The notes: generated by a model from the sequence alone, not told the origin. 64,000 nucleotides of DNA from Acestrorhynchus altus (GCA_034509495.1 CM067512.1:6282459-6346458); one strand, 5' to 3'; shown: positions 33,109 to 45,559, numbered from the stretch's first letter. Numbers and translations: made by a program.

Positions 33109-33976
33109 ATAGTTCCGTCACTTGAATTTGGCACACATGCAGTTGTGATATATTACAATTACACTACTCTTGCCAATGCATAATTAATTATATATTTACA
33201 CAGCAGAGGGGTGAACCCCCGGTGCTTTAGAGATAAATAAAGTCAACTGCCTCGTATTAATCTTTATTATCATATTTTAAAGCAATATGCTGGAAGTAAT
33301 TGTATGTAATTATCTATTGTCTAATGCCTGTGTAAGTTAATGAAAATATGTTCTCCTCCCATCCCCTTTTAATGTTAGTCAACGTGACAAAACACAAGGA
33401 TTTTAGCTGAATTTTGTATTTCCTTTATTGATTTACTGCTGCCTAGGAAATTACAGACTGTGATAGGCTTTGAACTCTAAAACAATTAAAACAATTTCTT
33501 AAATAATGTTTGTTATTGTGTTATGTCATCTAATTCACTCAACAAGTGTTCACTCAACTGGAGTTACCAAATAAAGCTCCTCCTTTTTGTTGTCTTTAAT
33601 AACTGTTCTAACATTAAAAATCACGCAAAAGTTCAACTACTGCTGAGTAGGGTTCTGTGCATGACTTTGCACAACTGCATATTTTTCTTTTTATGAAATG
33701 TATTACCATCTCCAACATTATTGCCATTACTGCAACATCCTGTCTCTGTTGGGGTTTTCTAAAGGTAACATTAACAACTGTTATGGCAATATTTTACAAA
33801 AACAAATCTAAATTTTACATTAATTATATGTACTTGTTCAGTGCTGATAATTATCATTACTGCAATACATAGTATATTTTGTCATCATTTGTGTTTTAAC
33901 TGTTTAGAAATAAGATTAACTGCAAATTAAACCATATTTTACTGTTATTATACTGTTAAAATTTAGTCATCTTATG
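33102..33976. other. No feature recognised
   Basis: AT-rich; no gene supported. Confidence 0.4.
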
Positions 33977-34075
33977 TTAGCCAAGTGGCAACAATGCACA
34001 AATGTGCTTTTATTTTTTTTTTTAATTGTCATTCAGTAATTTGTGCATTATTGTGCATTGTTGCCACTTGGCTAA
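33977..34075. repeat. Perfect 25-bp inverted repeat (hairpin), 49-base loop
   Basis: The left arm is 33977-34001 and the right arm is 34051-34075. All 25 positions pair (the arm begins TTAGCCAAGTGGCAACAATG). The loop holds a T-rich run. It could be a young fold-back element or a transcribed hairpin; no known family was recognised. Confidence 0.85.
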
Positions 34076-34097
34076 AACAATTTAAACAAAATCATTG

Positions 34098-34099
<2 letters not shown>

Positions 34100-34170
<71 letters not shown>

Positions 34171-34172
34171 AG
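34100..34172. repeat. (AT)n followed by T-run
   Basis: About 27 AT dinucleotides precede a run of T residues. Confidence 0.95.
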
Positions 34173-34474
34173 TTTTTTTTTTAAGATGTATGTATAATTT
34201 AGTTATTACATAATAAGTTAAGATGGTGAAAAGAGCCCTCTATTGAGGACGCACCCAAATACACGTGTATATGAACTTAGAACAGGAAAAACAGCAGTTC
34301 ATATAAACATGATTATCATTTAATTACTCATCTAATCGTTTAGGACAGAATGTGGCATTTTGAGAGACGCAGACTAGTCTCTATATGAGCGATGTAAAAT
34401 CTGCACAGTTCTGCAAACCGTAATATGTGACCTTTAGTACATATGCCTGGAGCAGTGTGGGCCCTTTTTCTAGC

Positions 34475-34540
34475 CCAGTCTGGTCTCGAGAGGATTTTGT
34501 ACATATGTGATTAAAAGAGCATTTCAGCTGTCACACAATG
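34475..34540. repeat. Dispersed repeat F, copy 2
   Basis: It matches 12590-12665 at 'ggtctcgagaggat', 'acatatgtgattaaaagagc' and 'atttcagctgtcacaca'. Confidence 0.45.
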
Positions 34541-35030
34541 TATAGCAAGATATTGTAACTCTTGACACAACCCACACAAAGCAGAAATGAAATTTGAACA
34601 GAAAGTGTTACAAAGCAAGTACTGTAATTGTATTGTGGCTTAGAAACCACACCTCACCTAGACCCCAAACTTAACTCAAGAATGACCATAACCATTATTA
34701 CGGTGTCTTACGGTGCAAAATTCTTGTGGTATCTGTGATTTTGTTCGACAGTTCCTTTTCAGGCTTCCTCACCAACATTGACAAACAACATCATTTCATC
34801 TTCTTCAAATGCGTGACATGTTCTTTTATATATTTGGATAAGAGCACCACCAGTGGACAGGAGGTCATTGTGAATTGCAAGTTGTTGCCGGTCACTATTT
34901 AAACATGCAGACATGCAGAAAACAAACAATTTGGCCAGAGAATGTAACAAAGCAACTTCATTACCTGAACCCACACCTCAACGTCAGCCTAAGCTGCCCT
35001 AAACTATTCTATGCTTATTAAGATTAACTA
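34541..35030. other. No feature recognised
   Basis: No supported gene or repeat. Confidence 0.4.
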
Positions 35031-35160
35031 ATCTTCAGGTTACTATGTGTCCTTCTTTATTCTTTATGTGTTGTTGATCTTTTAATTGGACTTGTGTGGA
35101 GCTGCTTTGTGACATCAGTTGTAAAAAGTATGATGCAAATAAATTTGATTTGATTTGATA
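35031..35160 (+). mobile_element. LINE 3' tail with (TTTGA)n
   Basis: The blocks 'gtggagctgctttgtgacat', 'gtaaaaagtatgatgcaaat' and 'aaatttgatttgatttgata' match the tail at 46140-46215 in order. It is a 3' end only. Confidence 0.6.
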
Positions 35161-35179
35161 TGTTCAGAAGTATTCAGAG

Positions 35180-35450
35180 ACCAATTCAAATGACTAAATT
35201 CACTGACTTTAAGATGCACCAATTGCAGAGCCAACATACAGGGACACTCTGGAGTAAGGTCTCCATGCCTACATGTCTGTGTCAGCTAGAGGGGTGTAAA
35301 GCCTTCCAGCTTTGGGTTGCAAAACTGTGAAACTGCATTCTCAGGGTGACAGAGCTCCATCAAGCCACCTTTGGGATGAATTGGAGTGATCCAAAACTAA
35401 TCATCCAACAAGTCTGAGCTCATCATTGCTGTTGTGGGTGAATGCAATCA
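35180..35450 (+). mobile_element. Dispersed DNA element family A, copy 4
   Basis: It shares with copy 3 'agctttgggttgcaaaactg', 'tgacagagctccatcaagcc' and 'gatccaaaactaatcatcca'. Confidence 0.55.
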
Positions 35451-35452
35451 AG

Positions 35453-35700
35453 TCAAGTGGTCTTTATTGTCATTCCTCAATATAACCCTGGAACAAACTG
35501 ACATTCTTCTAGGCCCATAGGGCCAACACACAGCACCAGGACTTCATACAAGACTACATAGAGTGCAGATGTTCAGCCTGATAGATTGCACACAGAACAA
35601 TAAATGAACAATAAATTCAGTAAACACACATGGTGCTAATAAAATAAGACAACCATACATTAAATGAGGGACTAACATAAATGTGCATGGAGTAAAGGAA
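35453..35700 (-). mobile_element. Dispersed repeat E, copy 2 (LINE 3'-UTR-like)
   Basis: It begins 'tcaagtggtctttattgtca', like copy 1 at 12269, followed by CA-rich sequence. Confidence 0.4.
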
Positions 35701-37054
35701 CCAGTGCAACTGTAAGTTACCAACGATCTGGGCAAAACAAGAATGTCATGAATAGGTCTGGTGGGTTGGGATCAGGGGCTGATCCATTCTTTTGAATTGG
35801 TCGGGATGTAACCTCACGTTCTGATCCAATTCAATTATAGTTTTTGTTGCAGCCAGACAGACCAACCCCTAGATGTCATTAGCACTCATTCATAGTCTGG
35901 TGCTGTTTTACAGTGGAACTAGTAGAACAGTACATTGGGCTACACTCCTGTCCCCTGTGTCCGTTTTTTCATAAACTAACCCAGACAGTGTTATTATGAT
36001 CAGTGATTATTTTTCACTGATGAGCACAGTGATGGTATCAGTTAGCTGCTAAAGCAAGGCTGAATTGGGTTCCTAAATCTAACTCTTCATTCCACCTTAA
36101 AAAGTCCATCAGTTTCACTGTGTACATTCCTGCATTATTTAAATTGAATCAGAAGTTTGAGACAAATTCATGAATTTATTCAGTCTTTTTTGTAAAACAT
36201 AATGCAGCAACAACCAACTGTAGAACAGTTAAAAGATTTTGGAAGTTAAGGGAATGAAACCTTTACTCCTCCTTAAAATGTTTGTTTTCTGTGCTGTTTT
36301 ATCCATGCTCCTGGAAATGCTGTGTTCTACCAGCGGTAATATTTTGATCCATTCTACAAAATTATGGTAAAGAGACTTCAGAGGCTGAATGATCAGATAG
36401 GTCAGTCAGACTAGATTCAAGATTGTTTAAACATTAAAAAAATGCTACTAAATTATATATTATTTGTATAAACTGAATTGGGTGATGGTGCTCGGCCAAG
36501 TTGGAGGGCAAAAAAAAAGACTTGATTGGAGCATCTTTTGTAAAAACCTTACTCATAACAGCATCATAGTTCTTGGGACAACGGACCAAATTGGTGAAGT
36601 GTTGGCCAAGTTTCCATGTCTTTAACTCAAAGACTAAACTGAAAGTAACTGTAGCTGCATTTTAAGAATTGCAGTGATTATTAAAGGGTTTGTGATCGAG
36701 TATATAAACTGTTTGCAAAATTATTATAACAGCACTTACAAAATGTTAAGGTTACCTGTACAGTAATGGTCAGCTTTGTCTGGTTAGCAGGGAGCCTGGA
36801 AAAAAAGACAATGTGTGTTCAGTTTACACTGGATGATATAAAGGCTATACGCTAAACTAGGTGGGATTTTGAGGGCAAAATTGTGGGCAGAGCTGGGGTG
36901 GAAATCATGCTCAGGTGGCAGGATGTGATTTGTCTGTGAGAGGAGAATGGGTCATCACATTGATATAACACTTGAATTTATAGCATTTTGGAAGGATTAT
37001 GGGTAGATAGAGAGCGTTGATCTTCTCAGCTATACTCCAAGAATCCACTGTTGG
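35701..37054. other. 1.35 kb without a recognised feature
   Basis: No gene or repeat is supported. Confidence 0.4.
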
Positions 37055-37280
37055 TTCCAATTCCCATGCTAGACAATGAGACAGCTGGTCAGAGGCTCTC
37101 CTTTGTTACATGTAGAAAGTAGTGAATGGAAGAAGATCCTCTGGGAAGAAATTAGCATACTGAAAAGAAGTTCTGGAGTATTGAATCTTTCGTGGTGTCT
37201 ACAGACCTTCAGACATATAGTTAAATTTTTGTTTCTTAAAACAGTAAGAAACACTAAAAGTCCACTATTTAACCTACTTT
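37055..37280 (-). mobile_element. Possible LINE fragment, minus strand
   Basis: The segment 'ccaattcccatgctagacaa' followed by 'tgagacagctggtcagaggc' parallels 4905-4945. The assignment rests on that match and on recall of a fish LINE. Confidence 0.35.
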
Positions 37281-37930
37281 GAGTGAAGTGTCCATTGTCA
37301 AAACCCTCCTAATTAGAATAGTTCAGGATACATGGTCTATGTTCAGACTACTAGTAACTCTGATTTTCTGGATGATTTTTGATCCAAACCATTTGGAGAT
37401 GGTTTGGAAAATGTGATCCTAACCCTTTTGCACAGATGCATCTCATCCTGATTCGATGTGTATGTTGCAACACTAACACCTAACATCACAAATCAGAATT
37501 CTGGAAATGTGGGAAAACAAGTAAGTAGCAAGTGGCAAGCTCATAATTACTGTTCATATCTTCACATTGTTACTCCAAACCCTCACACAGATGTTTGTGA
37601 TATCTGGACATGCAATTCTGATTTGATGACTTTCAAATTATAGTGCGGACACTCATCTCTGATCTGATTTACCTGCAGTCTGAATATAGCCTTAATCATT
37701 AGCTTTGAAGTTCATTGTTTGACTCCAGCTCTCTGGTTGATCTTTCTCTGCTGTCCGAACCCCTTGTCTCATCTGAAGGAAGAACAATGTGATCAAGGTC
37801 ACAACTTTTATAGTTCTTGGGAAAATGAACGGAATAAGTGAAGTTCTGGTGCCAAGCCTCCATGTCATTAATTCAATGAAAATACATAAATATATTGTTA
37901 AAGTTATTTATTATTATGTTTGTTAAACAA
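37281..37930. other. No feature recognised
   Basis: No gene or repeat is supported. Confidence 0.4.
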
Positions 37931-37937
37931 TCTCTCT

Positions 37938-37991
<54 letters not shown>

Positions 37992-38039
37992 CCTTCTATC
38001 TTTCTCTCTTCGCTCTCTCTCTCTCACTCACTCTCTCTC

Positions 38040-38122
<83 letters not shown>

Positions 38123-38151
38123 AACTCTCTCTTGTCTCTCTCTCTCCCTTA

Positions 38152-38215
<64 letters not shown>

Positions 38216-38216
38216 G

Positions 38217-38282
<66 letters not shown>
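37931..38282. repeat. Imperfect (TC)n tract, about 350 bp
   Basis: This is an almost pure polypyrimidine/polypurine tract with occasional CA, CG or TT interruptions. It creates long Ser-Leu and Arg-Glu pseudo-reading frames on the two strands, which are not genes. Confidence 0.97.
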
Positions 38283-38284
<2 letters not shown>

Positions 38285-38935
38285 AATATATATTTCACAC
38301 TGTTAAATCCTTCACATATTGTGGAGTAAGTATTGCTATTTTTATAGCTACTTAAAGCTTCCTTGGTGTTAACCATCAAGTGTAATTCCTCTTGTGACTA
38401 TATTTAGCCTGTTTAGTGCACGCGAGACCTCCTACACAACATATGTTGGCAACAAAATTGTGTTAAAGGGGGCATGCAATTGAATTTTTTTTTTCTCACT
38501 TTATTTTTCCAATAAAAGATTTTTGCGTAGCATATCAACACGGTTGAACTTGTGCCTTTTCTCCCAGATCCATAAAATGAAACTGCAAAAAACAGATTGA
38601 TTTTATTTATTAGTGAGATGTCAAAACACATATATCTGCCTAATCAGTCCACAGCATTATAGGCCAACCATTCCCTCTGAAATGATAATGACTGTTTCAG
38701 AACAGAGACCTTTAACATACCTGCCTTTAAGTCTCAGTAACAAAAATGGACTGTTTCATTCAATGCAATAAGTGTGGGAAATAGTCATGTGAAAATGACT
38801 TATGACTGCTGCTGGAACATAAACCAGCACAAATGTCATATGTGGACCTAGAGCCAGAACATAAAACAGGAGAAATGTAGGAATTGTGCCCTTCTGACCA
38901 CACTGGCTGTGGTGAATAACAGGTTTGTGTTTAAG

Positions 38936-38975
<40 letters not shown>

Positions 38976-39847
38976 AAGGAGATCTCCAAACAAGTCAAAC
39001 AAGAGACAAAGTTGTTGACAAAGTAAAGTTTTCTATCAAATCATGAACTGACATCAAAATGTACAAACAAGAAAGCTTCAGCTTCACCTCCATCTATTTG
39101 ACTTTTGACACAGATGCAAAGCCTGAGGCAAATATTGACCTTTCATAATCCCCTTTAGGGGCATATGTTACCAATACAATATTGGAAAAAATCAATGTCT
39201 GAATCAATAGCAATGCAGCGAAGCGGTTCCTTGATGGATCACACCTGCCAACTTACAGTCATAACTTTCGATATGAATCCCTTAACCACAGCTCTGAAAC
39301 AGTGTCTTTATGCTTGGATGGTTTTAATCTGGTTCCAATTTGGTGTCATATTCCAAGGAATATGATTATGGTAACATCTGCAACAGGCTAATCCATAGGA
39401 AACATGTTGGAATAGAGATGTGTGAGAATTAGAACCTATTGAAGGTCTATATAACATTTATTTATCAATTTATAGAACCCTAGCAACCCTTTAGCCCTAC
39501 GTCCTTTCTCTCTGCGCCTTCTGGGATCTGGAGAAGCAACTACTGGTCGTGGTTTAATCAGGGGTGGGTCAACATTCTTTAAGTTACATTAATTAAGTTA
39601 AAAACCACCGATTGTGTTCCTGTTCAGTGTCCAACAGTAAACAGCAGTTTAAGTGACTTTTATGAAATATCTAGATGCATTGCTTAGTGTTTACACCACA
39701 GATTCCCAACAAACCTGCAATGGGCCTTGTCCAAGTCTACGATCATGTCAACATTGTCAGCATGACATGAGCACACCAGCTACAGGCCATGTCCAACCAA
39801 ACAACTGCGGTGCCATCTTGTTATCTATAGGCCTTGTCCCACAATGA
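38283..39847. other. Spacer with one (AC)n
   Basis: (AC)n at 38939-38974 is the only clear feature. No gene is supported. Confidence 0.45.
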
Positions 39848-40832
39848 GAGCACTGTTTTTAAGTTTGCCTCCAAATATGATGGCATCATATAATCTGACT
39901 GAAATGCTACCTTGAGATTCATTAACTCTTAGAACCATCAGAACCATCTGAAGTCCCTGTTAAGAGTGTATGAGTGTAGTACTCTCTAGAATTTCTTTTC
40001 TGGCAAATACACACATATTAGTGCATTACTAGCACCAGCCTGGAAAGTCTTATAGGGGTGAATGAAAATCCCATGTGAAACTATACAGATTTCAGTCAAG
40101 GCACATTAATTCCAATCTATCTCCATCAAGCGTGCTTCCAGCAGTGCCAAATGTGCATTTGTCCAGCTCAGAAATTAAAATATCTTTTTTTTTTTCTTTA
40201 GGTGACGCTGTGCATACTAATGGCATTTGCCTTTATTACTATCATGTTGATTAGGCAGTTACATGCCATTTTCTAGGGTTCATAACTCAGGATCAGAGTA
40301 ACCTACAGACATAATACACGTATCATAACAATACTCATCCTATCTATCAATCATTGCATAATGCATCAGTGAGTAATCCAGCTCGGAAAACCGTGGTGTT
40401 AGGATGCTGGCTACCATACCTTTGCATGCTGGCTACTGGTGTCTTCCAGCATTGCTGCTGCAATGGTAACACTGCTTTCAAGTTTGCCCCCAACCATGTT
40501 GACATCATGCAATGTAACTTAAATACCTTCCTGATATTTACAAAACCTTAGAATCATCAGAACCATCTGAAGACCCTCTACTGTTAAGGGTGTAAATGTG
40601 TAGTTCCCTGTAGAATTGCACCAGAACTCCGTGGAAAGGATTATACTGTAAGGGCGAACTGGTTGGATGAAATCCCATGTGAAACTATACAGATAAGTCA
40701 AGGCACATTAATTCCAATCTATTTCCATCAAGCGTGCTTCCAGCAGAGTCAAATGTGCATTTGGCCAGCTCAGAAGGGAACATATATATTTTTTTCTTTA
40801 GGTCGTGCTCTGAGTACTAATGGTATCTGCCA
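39848..40832 (+). repeat. Local direct duplication (about 385 and 365 bp)
   Basis: Copy 1 (39848-40232) and copy 2 (40468-40832) share in order 'aagtttgcc.cca', 'gaaccatcagaaccatctga' (copy 2 'gaatcatcagaaccatctga'), 'aatcccatgtgaaactatac', 'aggcacattaattccaatct' and 'catcaagcgtgcttccagca'. The spacing is about 600-620 bases. A TTAA-family fragment (about 40250-40400, 'ggatcagagtaacctacaga') lies between them. Copy 1 also has TTAACTCTTAGAACC at 39922, the terminus of the TTAA family. Confidence 0.8.
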
Positions 40833-41940
40833 TTCAGGCAACATTGAGATTTTATTGAGGTCACAGCTAATTGGTCGAGGAGCTTAGACTTATTAAGTTA
40901 TGAAAAATGCAGAAAAAAAGAATCCTCACCATTAACTGATTTCCTAATTCACACATGGCTTGACTCTAATTACATGTCGCAGACATTATGATCTGATATT
41001 TTGCTAACACACTGCAATAATGGGGGTTTTCGTTATGTTAACACTCACTCACTGTGACAGAAAGTGTACTGTAAATGTCCATAGCTCTAGTGTAAATACG
41101 GTCAGAGGATTTTGGCAAGCCCTTTGGTTTGATAGTTCTGGGACCAGCTGGCAAACAGGACTTTCGGGGAGTGGACCAAATGTTTGCTCCACAGGCTGCG
41201 TGAGTGGACAGTGGGAACAGTAATGATAAAATGACCAAATGAAATGCCAGCGATGTGTGGCTCTTTCATCAATCCATGGAGCAGCAAGGGTAAGGGTAAT
41301 GAAAAGGTGACTTTGTCATAACACCTACATCAGAGAGCCAGGGACCTAGGCAGGAGCTAGCGTGACTCATGAAGTAAGATGCGAGTCAGTGGCGCTGTGA
41401 AGTTTTAGACTCGTTTCAAGAGTGGTTATGTTCCAGATGTGAAGCACATCAGCTTGCCTCGGAGGCAGACAGACTTAGCGGGCCGTTCTATCCCCAGCTG
41501 CCTTCAGATTTCAGCGAGATGACAGGTGCTCTGACAGGGTGTCCACTTTCTTCCGGACTATTCCTGACTGTATCTGTCACTTACACATCATATAGATTCT
41601 CCTGGCAACAAAGGAAAGTATTACTCTGTGCATCAGAGCGAGATAAGGCCAAGATCAACCAGATGCAGCTTCTGTTTGGAGGTCTGGCTTTTTGAAGCCT
41701 TAAATAAATACAAATATGGCAATTAGGGATGTATTGATCCAGTTCTTCTATATACCTTCATCCCACACCTGACCTTCCTTTATCCTTTAGAACTAAACAC
41801 TCTGTGCCTTTAAGACATATTTCTGTAAATGATCTCTAATGGGAAATCTGAACTGCTTTAAAGCTTTTGAAAATCCATCTTTGTTCTGTAGGATCTGGAC
41901 AATGTCCATTTAAAAAGCCTCTGCAACAGTGGTATAAAGC
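40833..41940. other. Unique-looking DNA, no gene recognised
   Basis: 41300-41690 has balanced composition and no repeat hallmark, making it a candidate for conserved non-coding DNA. No coding evidence was found. Confidence 0.4.

Positions 41941-42017
<77 letters not shown>
41941..42017. repeat. (AC)n microsatellite, about 76 bp
   Basis: An AC array with one early G. Confidence 0.97.
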
Positions 42018-42018
<1 letters not shown>

Positions 42019-42227
42019 GAATGGACTAGAACTTGATACCCAGTGCATTAAAAGGCCACATATTCCACAGTTCCCTTGTTTTATGGTATATATCCCCAAT
42101 GCCCATTATAATATTTGTGTGGTTTAATGTTCCAAAAGGGTAATAATTTCTTTTTTACATGGCCATTTTTCAACCTCTCTTTATATCTCTTTATATCTTT
42201 TTTTTTTTTTTTTTTTTTACTGTGCAT

Positions 42228-42648
42228 TTAAACTCTAACAACCCAAGATCCGCACTTCATAGGCAGTACATGCTGTTTTCTAGGGTTCATATCTCAGGAT
42301 CAGGGTAACCTACAGACATGATACACATATCATAATGAACATACCACTGCAAACTCTTATCTTTGTCAATCTATTAATTACAAATAACTCATCAAAATTC
42401 TTGAATTTTTAGGCCAAACACACACTGCATAATCAATGTCCAACATAATTTCTGAGATATAAAGGGTTTTTTAGTCCTTATGTGCAAACAAGTAAGTCAA
42501 TTTTTGATCGATAATGCAAATATAAATTCTCTTCATTTTTACATTTCAAATGAAGACAAATTTGAGTAGACTAGGATCTTATTTCCTCACTTTTGATGAG
42601 TAAAAGTATGTCAAACATGGAAAATTGGCATAGAATTCTAAAGGTTAA
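42228..42648 (+). mobile_element. TTAA-ended element with both ends preserved
   Basis: TTAA flanks lie at 42228-42231 and 42645-42648. The left end reads ACTCTAACAACCCAAGATCC. The right end in reverse reads CCTTTAGAATTCTATG, which matches the 5581 terminus (CCTTTAGAACCC). The 413-bp interior holds the family blocks 'ggatcagggtaacctacaga' and 'atttcaaatgaagacaaatt'. It has no reading frame of interest. Confidence 0.75.
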
Positions 42649-43780
42649 ACCCTCTCTGTCACACTCTCTGTCTCTCCATCTGAACTACCCTTCCCAGAAT
42701 CCTCCGCAGTCTCCACTCTTTGTCAACAACACACACACACACACACAAACACACCATATTGCTCCATTCCCCAATTTCTCCATTCTCCATTTATGCTGTT
42801 TTAAAGTATGCTTATATTGACCTCAGTCTTCATCACATGCGGAACGTCCCTAAAGACAGTGACATTTAAATAGCTTGTGTTTTTGGACAATCTCAACATG
42901 ATATTCATGTATACCCTCATGTATATCTCCAGATGGATAAGAGCTAGGGCCAAGGCTTCATTTCAGACACACCAGTTCTAAAGGCCAGTTTTTAAAAAGG
43001 AGGCTTGAATATTTTAAATGAACTCTCAGTTCCAAAAGCACCTCTAGTGTATTAAAAAAAATCAGTATAGAAGACAAGCTTCCTGAGATTACTGCTTTAA
43101 ACCACTGTTCTGTCTTGTTGAGCTTGTTGAACAAGTTGCACTCCAAAAACCAGATTACTATCTACCTCTTGAGAAGCACTTGCTCTTCAAATAGAAGAAA
43201 GGGCAAAAAGAAATTCAGACAGGAATATTTTCAGCCAAAAAACATTACGGAATATATCCATTCAAGTGGTGGAAGTTTCTGCAGAAGGTTCTATGGAACC
43301 TGTGAGAGAGCGGACAGCAGATTTTGAGGAGCCTGTATGTTGGGCAAAATATTCTTCATAAACTGATGGATGTTCATGAAGTGATGTATAAGTTGGGATA
43401 TGTGGTGTCTGGAAAAATGAACAATAATAATTCTACTTTACATTTGTACTTTAATACTATTTTTTAATTACAATTCTGTATTTTTAGCATGACAACATTT
43501 AAGTTGCAAAACTTTCATATTCATTACATACACAGTCATTTGACATCACATAGGGTCCCCATATGTTCAGAATCGCCCAGTGGCTTCCCCTGTCGAACAG
43601 AAGTGCAGACACAGCCATCTACAGGTACACACTACTTGTTGTCTTGTAAGTACCTGTCATTAGTGCAAGATTTCCACAGAGAAAACTTTTTTTTTGCTGA
43701 CTGCGGAGGAGCAGATGTCTGAATACAGAGCTTTCAGAACCACACAAGAGAGGCAATGAGTAGCAAATGATAAAGTAGAC
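42649..43780. other. No gene recognised
   Basis: A short (CA)n lies at 42729-42749. Reading frames lack motifs. Confidence 0.4.
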
Positions 43781-43925
43781 CAGGGATGGGCAATTGGCCT
43801 CCTGCTGTTATACATGCACTCTGAAAAATAAAGGTGCTAAAAGGGCTCTTGGAGCGATGCCACAGAGTAGTCATTTCCAACCCTGGTACAGGAGTACCCC
43901 ACCATGCTCTGCACATTTTAATGTT
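43781..43925 (+). mobile_element. Dispersed repeat H, copy 1
   Basis: 'gaccagggatgggcaattgg' and 'ttccaaccctggtacaggag' belong to a common teleost repeat. Reverse-oriented counterparts lie at 45290-45440. Confidence 0.45.
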
Positions 43926-44234
43926 TTTTTTTCTCCTCCCGATCCAAATAAACATCTAATTACAAGGATGAAAATGGTTCTATATCATACTGAAAAGGGG
44001 CGTCTTTGATAGTTAAGTAGTGGAACTCGTATGGCCTGATAAACAACCTTTAAAGGCTTTGTTAAAAAACAAAATACAGAAGGTTTTCCACACAGAAACC
44101 TTCAACCAGGTTTGAAATAAACTTTTGCTGACATTCCTTTGTTTCAGTGTGATCTCAGCATAAATATCTGTTCAGCTGTGAAGTGATTCACTGCTATGTT
44201 CAGAGGAAACACATCCTCTAACAATGTCAAATGC

Positions 44235-44395
44235 AACTTGATTACCTTAATCTACATCTATAACTAACCTACACCTTAAGCCACACCTGAATCTTAACTA
44301 ACTTTAACCTACTCCTTAATCTACACCTAAACAGAGCCTTATCCTACACCTTAATTTACACCTTAATCTACTTGCAAACCTAATTTTAACCTACC
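44235..44395. repeat. Degenerate minisatellite of (ACCTTAATCTAC)-like units
   Basis: About twelve units such as CTACACCTTAAT, CTACACCTAAAC and CTAACTTTAACC are arranged head to tail. Read in reverse they resemble the TTAGGT/TTAAGGT repeat at 45-236. Confidence 0.75.
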
Positions 44396-44599
44396 ACATT
44401 TCCCAAAGGCTGCTGAAGAACATTCACAAACACATCCATGGCACCAGTTTGAGAAGACCTTTGTTTTGGAACATGGTGTGTTATCATTCTGAAAGCAGCC
44501 ATTAGAAGATGGGTAAATTGTGACTATAAAGGAAAGCACAACAGTAGCAATACTCAATCTTTGGCATTCAAGCAATGATTGATTGGCATTAACAAGCCA

Positions 44600-44700
44600 G
44601 AGTGTGTCAGCAAACCTGTGCTGACTGCACCCTCAGCTTTCTGTTCTTGATGACAGCCATGTGATCTACTGTTGTAGCCCATCCACCTTGAGGATGTGAC
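44600..44700 (-). mobile_element. Short Tc1/mariner-type fragment
   Basis: 'cctcagctttctgttcttga' and 'ctgttgtagcccatccacct' match part of the mariner-like sequence also seen at 19560-19600. Confidence 0.5.
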
Positions 44701-44769
44701 ATGCAGTTATTTATTTGTTTATTTATTTATTTATTCAAACTGGATAATGCATCACACAGTGATGAGACC

Positions 44770-44909
44770 ATCATGATTGAATAGGGTGTTGTGGTTTATT
44801 ATGATATGTGTACCTTGTATGTAGATTACTCTGATCCTAAATTATGAACTTTAGAACGTAATTGGCAAGTAACTGCCCACAAGTATGAATCTTGGTTTGA
44901 AAGAGTTAA
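44770..44909 (-). mobile_element. TTAA-family fragment with one end
   Basis: It ends 'gaatcttggtttgaaagagttaa' in part (TTAA at 44906-44909). The interior 'gtagattactctgatcctaa' matches the conserved block of the family in reverse. Confidence 0.55.
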
Positions 44910-44926
44910 GCCTTCCACACCAAAGG

Positions 44927-44927
44927 C

Positions 44928-44982
<55 letters not shown>
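44927..44982. repeat. (AAAT)n microsatellite
   Basis: About fourteen tetranucleotides. Confidence 0.95.
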
Positions 44983-44983
<1 letters not shown>

Positions 44984-45229
44984 CTCAACATGAAGCTATC
45001 AGTACATTTGTAACAACACAATCAAGTATTTAAAATGACACAACAGGCCCACTGAAACACTAAAGTTATAAGGCAGATTTGGGAAAGGGGTTGTAAATTA
45101 GCAGCTAGAGTCAGGCTTCTACAGTTAGAAGATAAGAAGATTGCAATTTCCCTCTGAGATTAATAAAGTAATTCTGATTCTGATTCTGATTCTGATTGCA
45201 ATGGCACCAGCTGTGGCTTTTAACAGTGG

Positions 45230-45440
45230 ACTCCAGCCACCAATTTCCGGAAAATGCCACTGTTTCAAGATGATTACATCAGCCAAGCGTGCTCCTACCA
45301 GCATTTAGTTCCCAGACTAATCTGACACACCTGCCCCTGATATTCAGAGATGCTTCTAAAGCCCTTGATTATCTGGATCAGCTGTGTTAAATTGAGGTTG
45401 GAGCTAAATTCTACTGGAGGGTCCTTAGGACCCACTGTGG
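45230..45440 (-). mobile_element. Dispersed repeat H, copy 2
   Basis: 'gcccttgattatctggatca', 'gctgtgttaaattgaggttg' and 'gagctaaattctactggagg' are a recognisable block of this teleost repeat. Confidence 0.5.
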
Positions 45441-45559
45441 TAAATAAATTGTCTCAACTGTGTGAATAAGATAAAGCTTAAAATCCACAAGTGCTATATT
45501 TAATGGCTGTGGCTGCACACCTATAATATACAGTAGGTGTTCAAACAGAACTAGAGCTG

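Noticed and set aside
37895..38329. 144-residue Ser-Leu repeat frame and the Arg-Glu frame opposite
   Set aside because: Both are products of the (TC)n tract.
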